Numbered from the stretch's first letter, positions 42,102 to 52,179 are shown. The stretch is DNA of 64,000 nt from Bosea sp. NBC_00550 (GCF_026020075.1 NZ_CP102772.1:2852001-2916000), one strand, 5' to 3'. Notes: a model not told the origin generated them from the sequence alone. Made by a program: numbers and translations.

Positions 42102-42123
42102 GCCCGCCTCCCGGCGGGCTTTT
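42102..42123 (+). terminator. intrinsic terminator after the small hypothetical gene
   Basis: The stem GCCCGCC/GGCGGGC with a TCCC loop is followed by TTTT on the + strand. A second hairpin (CCGGCC GAA GGCCGG) lies just after the stop codon at 42046. Confidence 0.75.
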
Positions 42124-42223
42124 CGACGGCGCTGGAAAAACTCCGGCGCCGTCGCCATGTCTGGGCCTCGTGCCATGTCCGGGCCTGGTTTCGCAGCTCG
42201 GCTCCGCTTTCCGATGAGGTTCC

Positions 42224-42544
42224 ATGGGTAAACCCGTCTCCATCACCATCTCGCATGACCTCGGCCGCGTGGGCGCGCTCGATCGCCTGCGCAGCGGGCT
42301 AGATCGCATTCGCGACAAGCTCGGCATGGTCAGGATGCAGCTCGTCGAGGAGCGCTGGGACGGCGACAACCTGCATTTCGGCGTGGGCGCGCTCGGCCAG
42401 ACCGTCCATGGCCGCATCGAGGTCGAGGACAGCCTGGTCCGCGTCGAGGTCACACTGCCCTGGATGCTGGCCGTCTTCGCCGAGAAGCTGAAGATCGGCG
42501 TCCAGAAGCAGGGCCAGATCCTCCTGGAAAAACCGAAGGCCTGA
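42224..42544 (+). CDS. polyhydroxyalkanoic acid system family protein
   Basis: A 106-residue protein of the PHA-system (PHA_gran_rgn) family, linked to polyhydroxyalkanoate granules in some species. ITISHDLGRVGALDRLRSGLDRIRD opens it, and the core VEERWDGDNLHFGVGALGQTVHGRIEVEDSLVRV and LPWMLAVFAEKLK is the recognisable part. The biochemical role is not defined. bdhA at 46.3-47.1 kb also concerns hydroxybutyrate, but the two are not linked in an operon. Confidence 0.85.
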   Translation: MGKPVSITISHDLGRVGALDRLRSGLDRIRDKLGMVRMQLVEERWDGDNLHFGVGALGQTVHGRIEVEDSLVRVEVTLPWMLAVFAEKLKIGVQKQGQILLEKPKA

Positions 42545-42648
42545 GCCGGTCGCCCTTGCGCCCGCCAGCAGGCGCGCACTCCGGAGATGGCTTCTGATAA
42601 TTCGCGGCCGCGGCTCGCGGCCGCGGGCGGAAAATTCGGCAGCGCCGG

Positions 42649-42671
42649 CCTAAAAGACGTACGTCCTTAGG
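42649..42671. promoter_or_regulatory. imperfect inverted repeat upstream of the antiporter gene
   Basis: CCTAAAAGACGT is mirrored by ACGTCCTTAGG, an 11-bp dyad with one insertion and a substitution, 82 bases before the antiporter start. It could be an operator; no regulator is suggested. Confidence 0.3.
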
Positions 42672-42752
42672 TTGAAATCGGCGGCTTCAAACCCCATGCT
42701 CCGAAGCGTTCCAGCATTTTCGATTACTTGACGTTTCGGACTCGGGAGACCC

Positions 42753-44624
42753 ATGCATCACGGCCCGCTGATCGCCATCATCGTCGCGGGCCTCGGCCTT
42801 GCTTTCGTCTTCGGGGCTATCGCCCAAAAACTGCGGATTTCCCCCCTCGTCGGCTATCTCGTCGCCGGCGTCGCCGTCGGCCCCTTCACGCCGGGCTTCG
42901 TCGCCGACCAGAACCTCGCCAACGAGCTCGCCGAGATCGGCGTCATCCTGCTGATGTTCGGCGTCGGCCTGCATTTCTCCCTGAAGGACCTGCTCTCGGT
43001 GAAGGCGATTGCCGTGCCGGGCGCCGTCGTGCAGATCGGCATCGCGACGCTGCTCGGCCTCGGGCTCGGGACGCTGCTCGGCTGGAACTGGTTCTCCGGT
43101 GCGGTCTTCGGCCTGGCTCTTTCGACTGCATCGACCGTCGTTCTGCTCCGCGCCCTGCAGGAGCGGCGGCTGGTCCAGACCGAGCGTGGCCGCATCGCGG
43201 TCGGCTGGCTGATCGTCGAGGACATGGCGATGGTGCTCGCGCTGGTGCTGCTGCCGGTGCTGGCCGAGATCATCAACGGCGGCTCGCAGCCGGGCGCGAG
43301 CGCGCCGCTGGCGACCCGCTTCGACCTCGGCATCTGGGGCGTGCTCGGCCTGACCTTCGCCAAGCTGATCGGCTTCCTCGCCTTCATGCTCGTCGTCGGG
43401 CGGCGCGTCATTCCCTGGGTCCTGCACTGGGTCGCGCATACGGGCTCGCGCGAGCTCTTCCGCCTCGCCGTGCTCGCCGTGGCGCTCGGCGTCGCTTATC
43501 TGGCCGCGACCCTGTTCGGCGTCTCCTTCGCGCTCGGCGCCTTCTTCGCCGGCATGATCCTGTCGGAATCGCCGCTCTCGCAGCGCGCCGCCGAGGAGAC
43601 CCTGCCGCTGCGGGACGCCTTCGCGGTGCTGTTCTTCGTCTCGGTCGGCATGCTCTTCGACCCCGGCATCATCCTGCGGGCGCCCGGCCCCCTAATCGCC
43701 ACGCTCGCCATCATCCTGATCGGCAAATCCGTCGCCGCCTGGATGATCGTGCGCGCCTTCGGCCGCTCGAACGCGGTTGCGCTGACGATCTCGGCCTCGC
43801 TCGCCCAGATCGGCGAGTTCTCCTTCATCCTCGCCGGGCTCGGCAGCGCGCTCGGCATCCTGCCGGCACAGGGGCGCGATCTCATCCTGGCCGGCGCGAT
43901 CCTGTCGATCCTGTTCAACCCGGTGATGTTCGCGATCGTTGAGCGCCTGGCCCCCGAGGCGCCGGTGGCGAAGCCGAAGCCAGCAGCCGCCCCCGCCGAA
44001 GCGGCGGAGCCCGAGCCAACTGCTTCCGAGGCCCAGCCGGAGGCGGCGCCCGAGCGGGACGTCACCCCGACCAGCCTCAAGGATCACATCGTCGTGGTCG
44101 GTTACGGCCGCGTCGGCAGCCTGCTCGGTGCCGGGCTGCTGGCCCAGGGCTCGAAGCTGCTGGTCATCGAGGACAATCCCGACGCAGTCGCGACGGCGAA
44201 GCGCGACGGCGCGGAGCTGCTCGTCGGCAATGCGGCCGATCCCGAGGTGCTGTCGGCCGCGGCGGTCGGGCGCGCCATCCGCCTCTTCGTCGCCATTCCC
44301 GGCAGCTTCGAGGCCGGCCAGGTCTGCGAGCAGGCCCGGGCGGAGAATCCGACGCTTCCGATCGTCGCCCGCGCCCATTCCGATGCCGAGGTCGCCCATC
44401 TCACCAAGTGCGGCGCGACGCTGACGATCATGGGCGAGGCCGAGATCGCCCGCGCCATGCTCGGACTCTGCCAGAACCTCGCGGGAGCGGCTCAGCCGGA
44501 AGCCTCACCGCCCGAGGCGAAGCCGGAAGACGCCAGGCCGGACGCAGCGGGCGGGCTCCACCTTGTGAAGCCCCGCGCCTCCGCGTCGGACGATTCGCCC
44601 GCCGACCCGTCGGCCGCGGCCTGA
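42753..44624 (+). CDS. ybaL: YbaL/Kef-type monovalent cation:proton antiporter (CPA2)
   Basis: A 623-residue inner-membrane antiporter. About twelve membrane helices fill residues 1-385 (LRISPLVGYLVAGVAVGPFTPG and FALGAFFAGMILSESPLSQRAAEETLPLRDAF are landmarks). An Ala/Pro/Glu-rich linker (about 400-435) leads to a TrkA-N nucleotide-binding domain (from about 448, VVGYGRVGSLLGAGLL). The C-terminus is again Ala/Pro-rich. It would exchange K+ or Na+ for protons under NAD(H) or other nucleotide control. GGGAGA lies just before the ATG. Confidence 0.9.
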   Translation: MHHGPLIAIIVAGLGLAFVFGAIAQKLRISPLVGYLVAGVAVGPFTPGFVADQNLANELAEIGVILLMFGVGLHFSLKDLLSVKAIAVPGAVVQIGIATLLGLGLGTLLGWNWFSGAVFGLALSTASTVVLLRALQERRLVQTERGRIAVGWLIVEDMAMVLALVLLPVLAEIINGGSQPGASAPLATRFDLGIWGVLGLTFAKLIGFLAFMLVVGRRVIPWVLHWVAHTGSRELFRLAVLAVALGVAYLAATLFGVSFALGAFFAGMILSESPLSQRAAEETLPLRDAFAVLFFVSVGMLFDPGIILRAPGPLIATLAIILIGKSVAAWMIVRAFGRSNAVALTISASLAQIGEFSFILAGLGSALGILPAQGRDLILAGAILSILFNPVMFAIVERLAPEAPVAKPKPAAAPAEAAEPEPTASEAQPEAAPERDVTPTSLKDHIVVVGYGRVGSLLGAGLLAQGSKLLVIEDNPDAVATAKRDGAELLVGNAADPEVLSAAAVGRAIRLFVAIPGSFEAGQVCEQARAENPTLPIVARAHSDAEVAHLTKCGATLTIMGEAEIARAMLGLCQNLAGAAQPEASPPEAKPEDARPDAAGGLHLVKPRASASDDSPADPSAAA

Positions 44625-44626
44625 AA

Positions 44627-44657
44627 AAAGGGCGGGGGGCCATGCGCCCCGCCCTTT
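44627..44657. terminator. bidirectional hairpin terminator between antiporter and DUF3830 genes
   Basis: An 11-bp stem AAAGGGCGGGG/CCCCGCCCTTT begins three bases after the antiporter stop and faces the 3' end of the DUF3830 gene. T-runs are short. Confidence 0.65.
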
Positions 44658-44685
44658 CGATGTCAGCGGCTTCGTCGAACCCGGC

Positions 44686-45102
44686 TCAGTCGACGAGGTC
44701 GAAGCGGACGTCCTGCACGCCTTCGTAGAGCGTCTTGCGGCCGAGCGTGTAGAGGTTCTCCAGCCCCGAAGTCAGGGTGATGAAGTGGTTGCCGGAGAGC
44801 ACGCCAGCCTTGCTGGCGAACTGCACGCCGCCATAGGCCAACAAGATTTCGGTCTCGCTGACGCCGCCCGGATACAGGATGATGTGTCCGGGCGCCGGAT
44901 AGGCCGTGTTGTTCTCGTAGCCGACGCCGAAATCGAGATCGCCGAGCGGCATCCAGACGCCTTCGCCACTCCAGCGCACATGCACCATCTTGCTGATGAA
45001 CGGCATCTGCTTTTTGAAAGCGGCGCAGGTCTTCGGGGCGGCCTCCAGCTCGAACTTGGCATCGAACTTGAACGGCCCGGCAGTGACGATCAGCTTGCTC
45101 AT
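44686..45102 (-). CDS. DUF3830 family protein (cyclophilin-like fold)
   Basis: A 138-residue cytoplasmic protein of the DUF3830/cyclophilin-like family, function unknown. Recognisable segments are ITAGPFKF-like VTAGPFKFDAKFE, KTCAAFKKQMPF, VRWSGEGVWMPLGDL, PGHIILYPGGVSETEILLAYG and NHFITLTSGLENL. AGGGAT lies six bases before the ATG. It is a single gene between convergent ybaL and the patatin operon. Confidence 0.82.
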   Translation of the reverse strand: MSKLIVTAGPFKFDAKFELEAAPKTCAAFKKQMPFISKMVHVRWSGEGVWMPLGDLDFGVGYENNTAYPAPGHIILYPGGVSETEILLAYGGVQFASKAGVLSGNHFITLTSGLENLYTLGRKTLYEGVQDVRFDLVD

Positions 45103-45226
45103 GAAATCCCTGTCTTTCTGCAATGGGGTCCCGGACTCGGTGAATGCCATTCCGCTGCGCCCTCGCGCAAGAGTGGCTCGGGAACAAGAGAGGCGCCGGA
45201 AAGCGAAGGATCGCGTCGCCACTGCC

Positions 45227-46297
45227 TCAGGTGATCGCGTCCTTGAGATCGAGCGTCCCCGCCTTGCCGATCGCCTCGTAATTGCGTTTGAGCCAGCGCT
45301 TCGCCGCCGCGCGCCCCAAGTCGCGCAGCCTGAGCAGGAAGGACCATTCGGCGTTCATCCGCGACGAGGAGCTCAGCTCCGCCAGCGGCGGGCCGCCGTC
45401 GATCCGGTGCATCAGCACGCGCTTGTATTCGTCGCGTGGCAGCTTGCCGGCATCGACCAGCCGGTTGACGAAATCGATCGCGCGCAGCTCGCGCAGTGTC
45501 GAGGCGTTGAAGGTGATCTCGTTCAGGCGATCCTGGATCTCGCGGGCCTTGGTCGGCAGTTCCTTGCGCTGGACCGGGTTGATCTGCACCAGCAGGATGT
45601 CGTCGCAATGCGCCTTGTAGAACAGCGGGAACAGGGCGGGATTGCCCATATAGCCGCCGTCCCAATAGGCCTCGCCATGGATTTCCACCGCCTGGAACAC
45701 CATCGGCAGGCAGGCCGAGGCCATCACATGGTCCGCGGTCAGGTCCCCGCCTTCGAACACGGCGATCTTGCCGGTCCGGACATTGGTGGCGGCGATGAAG
45801 AGCTTCACCGCATCGTGGGACCGCACCTTCTCGAAATCGATCAGGTCGGAGATGACGCCGCGCAGCGGGTTGATGTTCAGCGGGTTGACGTCATAGGGGC
45901 TGGCGACCTTCGAGAACATCTCCAGGAAGAGCAGGCCGGGCGGCGTGCCGTTGCTGCCCCAGGCGCCCAGCATGGTGTCGAGCAGCGAGCGCTCGGAGCC
46001 GCCATACTTGCCGTCGACGCTGATCGCCCGCCAGAACGCCTCCAGCTTGGCCCGCGCGCCATCGGCGCCGCCGTCGACCCAGCCCTCGGCCAGCACGACG
46101 GCATTCATCGCGCCGGCGCTCGTGCCGGTGAGCGCCTCGATGCCGAGCCGCCCATCCTCCAGGATGACGTCGAGCACGCCCCAGGTGAAGGCGCCATGCG
46201 CGCCCCCGCCCTGCAGCGCCAGCGAGATCGTCTTCTCCGCCTTCGGCCCGGCCAGCCCCTTGACCAGCTCGGGCTTGCGGGACGGGCGCCCGCTCAT
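45227..46297 (-). CDS. patatin-like phospholipase family protein (DUF3734-type C-terminus)
   Basis: A 356-residue lipid acyl hydrolase candidate. The oxyanion motif is ALQGGGAHGAFTWG (about 27-40), the nucleophile elbow GTSAGAMN (GxSxG, about 58-65), and the catalytic Asp lies in WDGGYMGNPALFPL (DGG, about 210-223). The C-terminal region with LRELRAIDFVNRLVDAG resembles DUF3734. It overlaps the bdhA stop by four bases and is therefore made with 3-hydroxybutyrate dehydrogenase. A role in storage-polymer or membrane-lipid turnover is inferred. Confidence 0.9.
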   Translation of the reverse strand: MSGRPSRKPELVKGLAGPKAEKTISLALQGGGAHGAFTWGVLDVILEDGRLGIEALTGTSAGAMNAVVLAEGWVDGGADGARAKLEAFWRAISVDGKYGGSERSLLDTMLGAWGSNGTPPGLLFLEMFSKVASPYDVNPLNINPLRGVISDLIDFEKVRSHDAVKLFIAATNVRTGKIAVFEGGDLTADHVMASACLPMVFQAVEIHGEAYWDGGYMGNPALFPLFYKAHCDDILLVQINPVQRKELPTKAREIQDRLNEITFNASTLRELRAIDFVNRLVDAGKLPRDEYKRVLMHRIDGGPPLAELSSSSRMNAEWSFLLRLRDLGRAAAKRWLKRNYEAIGKAGTLDLKDAIT

Positions 46298-47079
46298 GCG
46301 GCGGTCCAGCCGCCATCCATCGGCAGCGTCGCCCCGGTGATCGACTTGGCAGAGTCGGTGCAGAGGAAGACGGCGAGCGCCGCGACCTGCTCGACCGTGA
46401 CGAACTCCTTGGTCGGCTGGGCGTCGAGCAGCACGTCGTTGATGACCTGTTCCTTGGTCAGGCCGCGCGCCTTCATCGTGTCCGGGATCTGCTTCTCGAC
46501 CAGCGGCGTCCAGACATAGCCCGGCGCGATGGCATTGACGGTGATGCCCTTGGTCGCGACCTCGAGCGCCACGGTCTTGGTCAGCCCGGCAATGCCGTGC
46601 TTGGCGGCGACATAGGCCGATTTGAACGGCGAGGCGACGAAGGCATGCGCCGAAGCGGTGTTGATAATCCGGCCCCAGCCCTTTTCCTTCATCTTCGGCA
46701 GGGCGGCGCGGATCGTGTGAAACGCCGAGGACAGGTTGATCGCGATGATCTGGTCCCATTTCTCGATCGGGAACTCGTCGATCGGCGAGACGTACTGGAT
46801 GCCGGCATTGTTGATCAGGATGTCCATGCCGCCGAAGGCCTTCTCGCCCTCGGCGATGAAACCGGCGATCTCGGTGGGCTTCGTCATATCGGCTGGCGAA
46901 AACACCACCTTGACTCCGAATTCCTGCTCCAGATCGGTGCGCAGCTTCTCGGCATCTGCGGCTGGCATAATTCCGTTAATGACGAGGTTGGCGCCCTCCT
47001 TGGCGAGTGCGCGGGCATAGGCGAGCCCGATGCCGGAAGTCGAGCCGGTGATGGCGGCAGTGCGATCTTTAAGGAACAT
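46294..47079 (-). CDS. bdhA: 3-hydroxybutyrate dehydrogenase
   Basis: It interconverts D-3-hydroxybutyrate and acetoacetate with NAD(H). The 261-residue SDR has TGSTSGIGLAYARALA at the cofactor site (about 11-26), NNAGIQYVSPIDEFP, the catalytic Ser in NTASAHAFVASPFKSAYVAAKHG split with Tyr-x-x-x-Lys (about 155-159), and the family's long IPDTMKARGLTKEQV segment. The ATG before FLKDRTA gives the usual length; an in-frame TTG 7 codons earlier is unlikely. It is divergent from zur. Confidence 0.94.
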   Translation of the reverse strand: MFLKDRTAAITGSTSGIGLAYARALAKEGANLVINGIMPAADAEKLRTDLEQEFGVKVVFSPADMTKPTEIAGFIAEGEKAFGGMDILINNAGIQYVSPIDEFPIEKWDQIIAINLSSAFHTIRAALPKMKEKGWGRIINTASAHAFVASPFKSAYVAAKHGIAGLTKTVALEVATKGITVNAIAPGYVWTPLVEKQIPDTMKARGLTKEQVINDVLLDAQPTKEFVTVEQVAALAVFLCTDSAKSITGATLPMDGGWTAA

Positions 47080-47192
47080 GAGCGTCAAGGCTCCTGACAA
47101 TCGGGGAGAAAATGCTTAGGTTCGTGTTCGAACAAGGCAATGCAACGATTGGATATCATCGCACGTTGCCCGAGGACTCTTCGCAGCGCAAC

Positions 47193-47732
47193 ATGACGAA
47201 AATGCAGCCAGAAGCCCATGACCACCACGATCATGTGCACCACACGCATGACGGACCATGCCGCCACGCCGAGGACCATCGCCGCCATGCGGCCGAGGCC
47301 CTGGCGCGGGCGGAGCGCATCTGCCGCGAGCGCGGCCTGCGCCTGACTCCCATCCGGCGGCAGGCGCTGGAAGCTCTCCACGCCGACCATCGCCCGGTCG
47401 GAGCCTATGATCTCGCCGACCGGATTTCGCCGGCGGGCGGGCGGCGGCTTGCGCCGATCTCGATCTATCGCGCGCTCGATTTCCTGGTCGAGCAGGGCTT
47501 CGTCCACCGGCTCTCTTCGAAGAATGCCTATGTCGCCTGCCTGCACGGCCATGGCGCGCATGAGGTCGTCGCCTTCCTGATCTGCGAGGTCTGCGGCGGT
47601 GTCGACGAGGATTCTTCGCCCGCGATGAAGAAAGCGGTGGCGGCCATCGCCGAAACCCGGCAATTCTCCCCGTCGCACCAGATGGTCGAGATCGTCGGCC
47701 GCTGCGAACATTGCCGCAACGCCGGTTCGTGA
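47193..47732 (+). CDS. zur: Fur-family transcriptional regulator, probable Zur
   Basis: A 179-residue zinc-uptake regulator candidate. The N-terminus is unusually His-rich ([17 protein letters not shown], about 8-24). The winged helix spans about 40-105 with the recognition region [19 protein letters not shown]. The metal-binding half has [21 protein letters not shown] and GRCEHC, the two CxxC pairs of the structural zinc site. Pairing with ispG is frequent in rhizobial genomes, where this gene is zur. The start could also be ATG 47202. A TGTTCGAACA palindrome (47125-47134) lies upstream. Confidence 0.85.
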   Translation: MTKMQPEAHDHHDHVHHTHDGPCRHAEDHRRHAAEALARAERICRERGLRLTPIRRQALEALHADHRPVGAYDLADRISPAGGRRLAPISIYRALDFLVEQGFVHRLSSKNAYVACLHGHGAHEVVAFLICEVCGGVDEDSSPAMKKAVAAIAETRQFSPSHQMVEIVGRCEHCRNAGS

Positions 47733-47745
47733 TAGAGCAGCCCTC

Positions 47746-49020
47746 ATGAATGAGCGCGCCTTTTCCTATCTGACGCCGGAACGCGCCGGGCCGCTCGCCC
47801 GTCAGCTGACCGTACCGGTCAAGGTCGGCAACGTCACCGTCGGCGGCGGCGCGCCGATCGTCGTGCAGTCGATGACGAATACGGACACCGCCGACATCAG
47901 CGCCACGGTGGCGCAGGTCGCGGCGCTCGCCCGGCAGGGCTCGGAGCTGGTGCGCATCACGGTCGACCGCGACGAGGCCGCAGCCGCCGTGCCGAAGATC
48001 CGCGAGCGGCTGGACCGCGTCGGCATCGACGTGCCGCTGGTCGGGGACTTCCACTATATCGGCCACAAGCTGCTGGCCGATCATCCGGCCTGCGCCGAGG
48101 CGCTGGCGAAGTACCGGATCAACCCCGGCAATGTCGGCTTCAAGGACAAGAAGGACAAGCAGTTCTCGCAGATCATCGAGATGGCAATCAGGCACCGCAA
48201 GCCTGTCCGCATCGGCGCCAACTGGGGCTCGCTCGACCAGGAACTGCTGACCGCGCTGATGGACGAGAATGCGGTGAGCGCGCGCCCGCTCGACGCCCGC
48301 GCCATCATGCGCGAGGCCATGGTGCAATCGGCCCTGCTCTCGGCCGAGCGCGCCGAGGAACTCGGCCTCGCCCGCGAATACATCATCCTTTCGGCCAAGG
48401 TCTCGGGCGTGCAGGACCTGATCACGGTCTACCGCATGCTCGCGAGCCGGGCGAACTACGCCATCCATCTCGGGCTCACCGAGGCCGGCATGGGCTCGAA
48501 GGGCATCGTCGCCTCCTCCGCCGCGCTCGGCATCCTCCTGCAGGAAGGCATCGGCGACACGATCCGCTATTCGCTGACGCCGGAACCGGGCGGAGACCGC
48601 ACGCTTGAGGTCAGGACGGCGCAGGAACTGCTCCAGACCATGGGCTTCCGCGCCTTCGTGCCGCTCGTCGCCGCCTGCCCCGGCTGCGGCCGCACGACCT
48701 CGACCGTGTTCCAGGAGCTGGCGCGCGACATCCAGGACTGGATCTCCACCTCGATGCCCGAATGGAAGACGCGCTATCCCGGCGTCGAGAACCTCAACGT
48801 CGCGGTGATGGGCTGCATCGTCAACGGACCCGGCGAGTCCAAGCATGCCGATATCGGCATCTCGCTGCCGGGCACAGGCGAGGCGCCGACCGCCCCTGTC
48901 TTCGTCGACGGCAAGAAGGTCACGACCCTGCGCGGCACTGGAATCGCGGACGAGTTCAAGACGATGGTTGCGAGCTATGTCGAGCGGCGCTTCGGCGCTG
49001 GTCTCGGCGCGGCTGGCTGA
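47746..49020 (+). CDS. ispG: 4-hydroxy-3-methylbut-2-enyl diphosphate synthase
   Basis: A [4Fe-4S] enzyme of the MEP isoprenoid pathway. The 424-residue product has the N-terminal TIM barrel starting near [26 protein letters not shown]. The cluster ligands are the two cysteines of [17 protein letters not shown] (about 306-322) and the later [17 protein letters not shown] (about 353-369). The ATG is 13 bases after zur, so both are probably on one transcript. Confidence 0.97.
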   Translation: MNERAFSYLTPERAGPLARQLTVPVKVGNVTVGGGAPIVVQSMTNTDTADISATVAQVAALARQGSELVRITVDRDEAAAAVPKIRERLDRVGIDVPLVGDFHYIGHKLLADHPACAEALAKYRINPGNVGFKDKKDKQFSQIIEMAIRHRKPVRIGANWGSLDQELLTALMDENAVSARPLDARAIMREAMVQSALLSAERAEELGLAREYIILSAKVSGVQDLITVYRMLASRANYAIHLGLTEAGMGSKGIVASSAALGILLQEGIGDTIRYSLTPEPGGDRTLEVRTAQELLQTMGFRAFVPLVAACPGCGRTTSTVFQELARDIQDWISTSMPEWKTRYPGVENLNVAVMGCIVNGPGESKHADIGISLPGTGEAPTAPVFVDGKKVTTLRGTGIADEFKTMVASYVERRFGAGLGAAG

Positions 49021-49098
49021 CCCTGCCTTTGCGTGCCCCTCGCATTATGCTAGAGGCCCCGGCCTTTCGCTGCACCGCAGCACGCGCGGAGATCCCTT

Positions 49099-51063
49099 AT
49101 GGGGCATGAGAAGCCGAATCCTGCGACCGTCCGGCCGGAGGATTCCCGTTTCGGGCTCGACGATGGCCACGGCCATGCCGGCGGGCACGGTCACGGCAAA
49201 TCGGGCTATACCGCGCTTGCGCTCGGTGCGCTCGGCGTCGTCTATGGCGACATCGGCACGAGCCCGCTCTACGCCCTGCGCGAAACACTGCTCGCGGCGA
49301 CCGGCGGCGCGGAGAACGTCGTCATTCCGCCCACGGTCGTCATCGGCGTCCTCTCGCTGATCCTGTGGTCGCTCGTCATTGTGGTGACGCTGAAATACGT
49401 CGTGCTGCTGATGCGGGCCGACAATAACGGCGAGGGCGGCATCCTGACCCTCGTCGCGCTCGCCCAGCGCAGCCTCGGCCGGGCGCGCAGCCACATGGCC
49501 CTGCTGCTCGGCATGATCGGCGCGGGCCTGTTCTACGGCGACACCGTCATTACCCCGGCGATCTCGGTGCTTTCGGCGATCGAGGGCGTCAAGCTGATCA
49601 CGCCGGCGCTCAACGACTACATCCTTTGGATCGCCTCGGTGATCCTGATCGGCCTCTTCGTGGTCCAGAGCCACGGCACCCAGCGCGTCGCGACCTTCTT
49701 CGGCCCGATCATGCTGGTCTGGTTCCTGACGCTGGCCGGGCTCGGCATCTATCACATCGCCGACGACCTCAGCGTGTTCCGCTCGATCAACCCCTATTAC
49801 GCGCTGCTGTTCTTCCGCGACCACGCCGGCGTGGCGCTGGCCGTCCTCGGCTCGGTCTGTCTGGCGGTGACGGGCGCCGAGGCGCTTTACGCCGATATGG
49901 GCCATTTCGGGCGCGGCCCGATCCGCGGCGCCTGGCTCTATATCGTCTTCCCGGCATTGTGGCTGAACTATCTCGGCCAGGGCGCGCTCATCCTCTCCGA
50001 CCCCAGCGCCATCGACAATCCGTTCTACCGGCTCGCTCCGGAGGGCCTGCTGCTGCCCTTCGTCGTGATGGCGACGGTGGCGACCATCATCGCCAGCCAG
50101 TCCGTCATCACCGGCGCCTTCTCGCTGACGCGACAGGCGATCCAGCTCGGCCTGCTGCCGCGCATGGAGATCCGCCACACCTCTGAGCAAACCTCGGGCC
50201 AGATCTATGTGCCCCGCGTCAACCTGCTGCTGCTCGTCGTCGTTCTGATCCTGGTCTGGTCGTTCCGGACATCGTCGAGCCTGTCGCACGCCTATGGCAT
50301 CTCGGTCTTCGGCACGATGGTGGTCTCTTCCCTGCTCGCCGCCATCGTCATCCGCCGCCACTGGGGCTGGAGCCTGCCGGCCACCGCCGCGCTCATCCTG
50401 CCCTTCCTGCTGGTCGACGTATCTTTCTTCTCGGCCAACATGCTGAAGCTCTTCCACGGCGGCTACGTGCCGGTGCTGCTCGCCATGGGGCTGACGCTGG
50501 TGATGTGGACCTGGATGCGCGGCACCAAGATCCTCTTCGACAAGACCCGCAAGACCGACGTGCCGCTGCTCGAGCTCGTCACCATGCTGTCGAAGAGCCC
50601 GCCCGCCCGGGTGAAGGGCATGGCCGTCTTCCTGACCAGCGACCCGGAGACCGCCCCGGCCTCGCTGCTGCACAACCTCAAGCACAACAAGGTGCTGCAC
50701 GAGCGCAACGTCGTGCTGACCGTGCGCTCGGCCGACACGCCGCGCGTCCTCGAGGAGGAGCGCGTGCGCCTCGCCCGCATCACCGACGACTTCTGGCGGG
50801 TCGACATGGTCTACGGCTACATGGAGAGCCCGAACGTGCCCAAGGGGCTGGCGATGCTGCGCAAGCAGGGCTTCAAGTTCGACATCATGTCGACCTCGTT
50901 CTTCCTGTCGCGCCGCTCGATCAAGCCCTCTCCCCAGTCGGGAATGCCGATCTGGCAGGACAATCTCTTCATCGGCCTGACCAAGAGCGCGACCGACGCG
51001 ACGAACTTTTTCCAGATCCCGACCGGCCGCGTCGTCGAGGTCGGCACGCAGGTCACGGTCTGA
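49099..51063 (+). CDS. kup: potassium uptake protein Kup
   Basis: A 654-residue low-affinity K+:H+ symporter of the KUP/HAK/KT family. The conserved start [22 protein letters not shown] (about 38-59) is followed by about twelve membrane helices to residue 460, with [12 protein letters not shown] and [22 protein letters not shown] cytosolic C-terminal domain follows. The first 35 residues are His/Gly-rich. A family A repeat begins 12 bases after the stop. Confidence 0.96.
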   Translation: MGHEKPNPATVRPEDSRFGLDDGHGHAGGHGHGKSGYTALALGALGVVYGDIGTSPLYALRETLLAATGGAENVVIPPTVVIGVLSLILWSLVIVVTLKYVVLLMRADNNGEGGILTLVALAQRSLGRARSHMALLLGMIGAGLFYGDTVITPAISVLSAIEGVKLITPALNDYILWIASVILIGLFVVQSHGTQRVATFFGPIMLVWFLTLAGLGIYHIADDLSVFRSINPYYALLFFRDHAGVALAVLGSVCLAVTGAEALYADMGHFGRGPIRGAWLYIVFPALWLNYLGQGALILSDPSAIDNPFYRLAPEGLLLPFVVMATVATIIASQSVITGAFSLTRQAIQLGLLPRMEIRHTSEQTSGQIYVPRVNLLLLVVVLILVWSFRTSSSLSHAYGISVFGTMVVSSLLAAIVIRRHWGWSLPATAALILPFLLVDVSFFSANMLKLFHGGYVPVLLAMGLTLVMWTWMRGTKILFDKTRKTDVPLLELVTMLSKSPPARVKGMAVFLTSDPETAPASLLHNLKHNKVLHERNVVLTVRSADTPRVLEEERVRLARITDDFWRVDMVYGYMESPNVPKGLAMLRKQGFKFDIMSTSFFLSRRSIKPSPQSGMPIWQDNLFIGLTKSATDATNFFQIPTGRVVEVGTQVTV

Positions 51064-51075
51064 GCAAACGCGGCT

Positions 51076-51226
51076 GTCATTCCGGAGCAAGCGCGCAGCG
51101 CTTGAGCCCGGAACCCAGAACCGGCGGAGCTTGTTCGGAAGAGCTCCCCGAGCCCGTAAGCTCATGCGATATCAGACGTCGGTTCTGGGTCCCGGGCTCG
51201 GCCCTTGCAGGCCGCCCCGGAAAGAC
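51076..51226. repeat. intergenic palindromic repeat, family A copy 3
   Basis: It begins GTCATTCCGGAGC and ends GCCCCGGAAAGAC, with inner GAGCCCGGAACCCAGAACC and GGTTCTGGGTCCCGGG. It sits in a 192-base convergent gap between kup and the EamA exporter gene. Confidence 0.9.
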
Positions 51227-51255
51227 AGCGCGATTCCTGTCGAGCCCTACAGTCT

Positions 51256-52179
51256 CTAGTCCAGCCGCGCCGAGGCCGCCTCTTCCGGCACATGCCGCAC
51301 CCGCTCGCGATAGAGCAGGTAGAGCCCGGAGGCGATGACGATGCCGGCGCCGGCGAAGGTCCAGCCGTCCGGCAGCTGGCCGAAGACGAACCAGCCGAGC
51401 AGCACCATCCAGACGATCTGCGAGTAGATGAAAGGCGCGAGCACGGTCGCCGGCGCCAGCCTGTGCGCGAGGATCAGGAGCCAGTGGCCGAAGCCGCCGA
51501 GCACGCCGACAAGGATCATCAGAAGCCAGGGCAGCAGGCCCTGCGGCGTCTCCCAGATCCAGGGCAGCAGCGGGATGGTGGCGAGCGTTCCGGCGGCGCC
51601 GGAATAGATCATCGTCGTTTCCGATGAATCATGGCCCGAGAGCATGCGCGTCGACAGCGCGTAGAAGGCGAAGCAGAAGCAGCCGAGCACGCTGAGCAGC
51701 GCCGCCGGATGCATGCCGCCGATGCCCGGCCGCGTCACCACCAGCACGCCGATGAAGCCGACGGCGATCGCCGCCAGCCGGCGCGGTCCCGGCCATTCCC
51801 CGAGCAGCGGCCCGGAGACCAGCGCCACCAGCAGCGGCGCCGCGAACATGATCGAGATCGTCTCGGCGAGCTGGAGATAGCGCAGCGCCACGAAATTGAG
51901 CGCCGTCGAGCCGAGCAGCAGCAGCGAGCGCCCCCATTGCAGCCAGGGACGCTTCGTCCGCAGCACGCCCGGATGCGACCACGGATTGATGAGCGCGAGC
52001 ACCAGGATCATGCTGCCGGCATAGCGCGCGAACACCACCTGCAGCGGGTTCATCGACTGCCCCAGCCATTTCGCGCTCGCATCGAGCATCGAGAACAGCA
52101 GGACGGCGACGCCCATCAGGCCGATGGCCATGAGGCGCGCTCGCCCCGCGTCGGACGGAGCCTGGGATGGCAGGGGCAC
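51256..52179 (-). CDS. DMT superfamily (EamA) transporter
   Basis: A 307-residue inner-membrane protein with about ten hydrophobic segments arranged as two EamA repeats (about 20-145 and 160-290). MNPLQVVFARYAGSMILVLALI, PLLVALVSGPLLGEWPG and the matching APFIYSQIVWMVLLGWFVFGQLPD show the two halves. Family members export amino acids, nucleosides or other metabolites; the substrate is unknown. The C-terminal tail is short and charged. Confidence 0.9.
   Translation of the reverse strand: MPLPSQAPSDAGRARLMAIGLMGVAVLLFSMLDASAKWLGQSMNPLQVVFARYAGSMILVLALINPWSHPGVLRTKRPWLQWGRSLLLLGSTALNFVALRYLQLAETISIMFAAPLLVALVSGPLLGEWPGPRRLAAIAVGFIGVLVVTRPGIGGMHPAALLSVLGCFCFAFYALSTRMLSGHDSSETTMIYSGAAGTLATIPLLPWIWETPQGLLPWLLMILVGVLGGFGHWLLILAHRLAPATVLAPFIYSQIVWMVLLGWFVFGQLPDGWTFAGAGIVIASGLYLLYRERVRHVPEEAASARLD

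Noticed and set aside
47079..47100. An upstream TTG start for bdhA
   Set aside because: It would add seven residues not found in the family, and the ribosome site GGAG lies between the TTG and the ATG.
49045..51165. A 706-codon - frame opposite kup
   Set aside because: It mirrors the kup codons; the predicted protein is charged low-complexity sequence with no recognisable domain.
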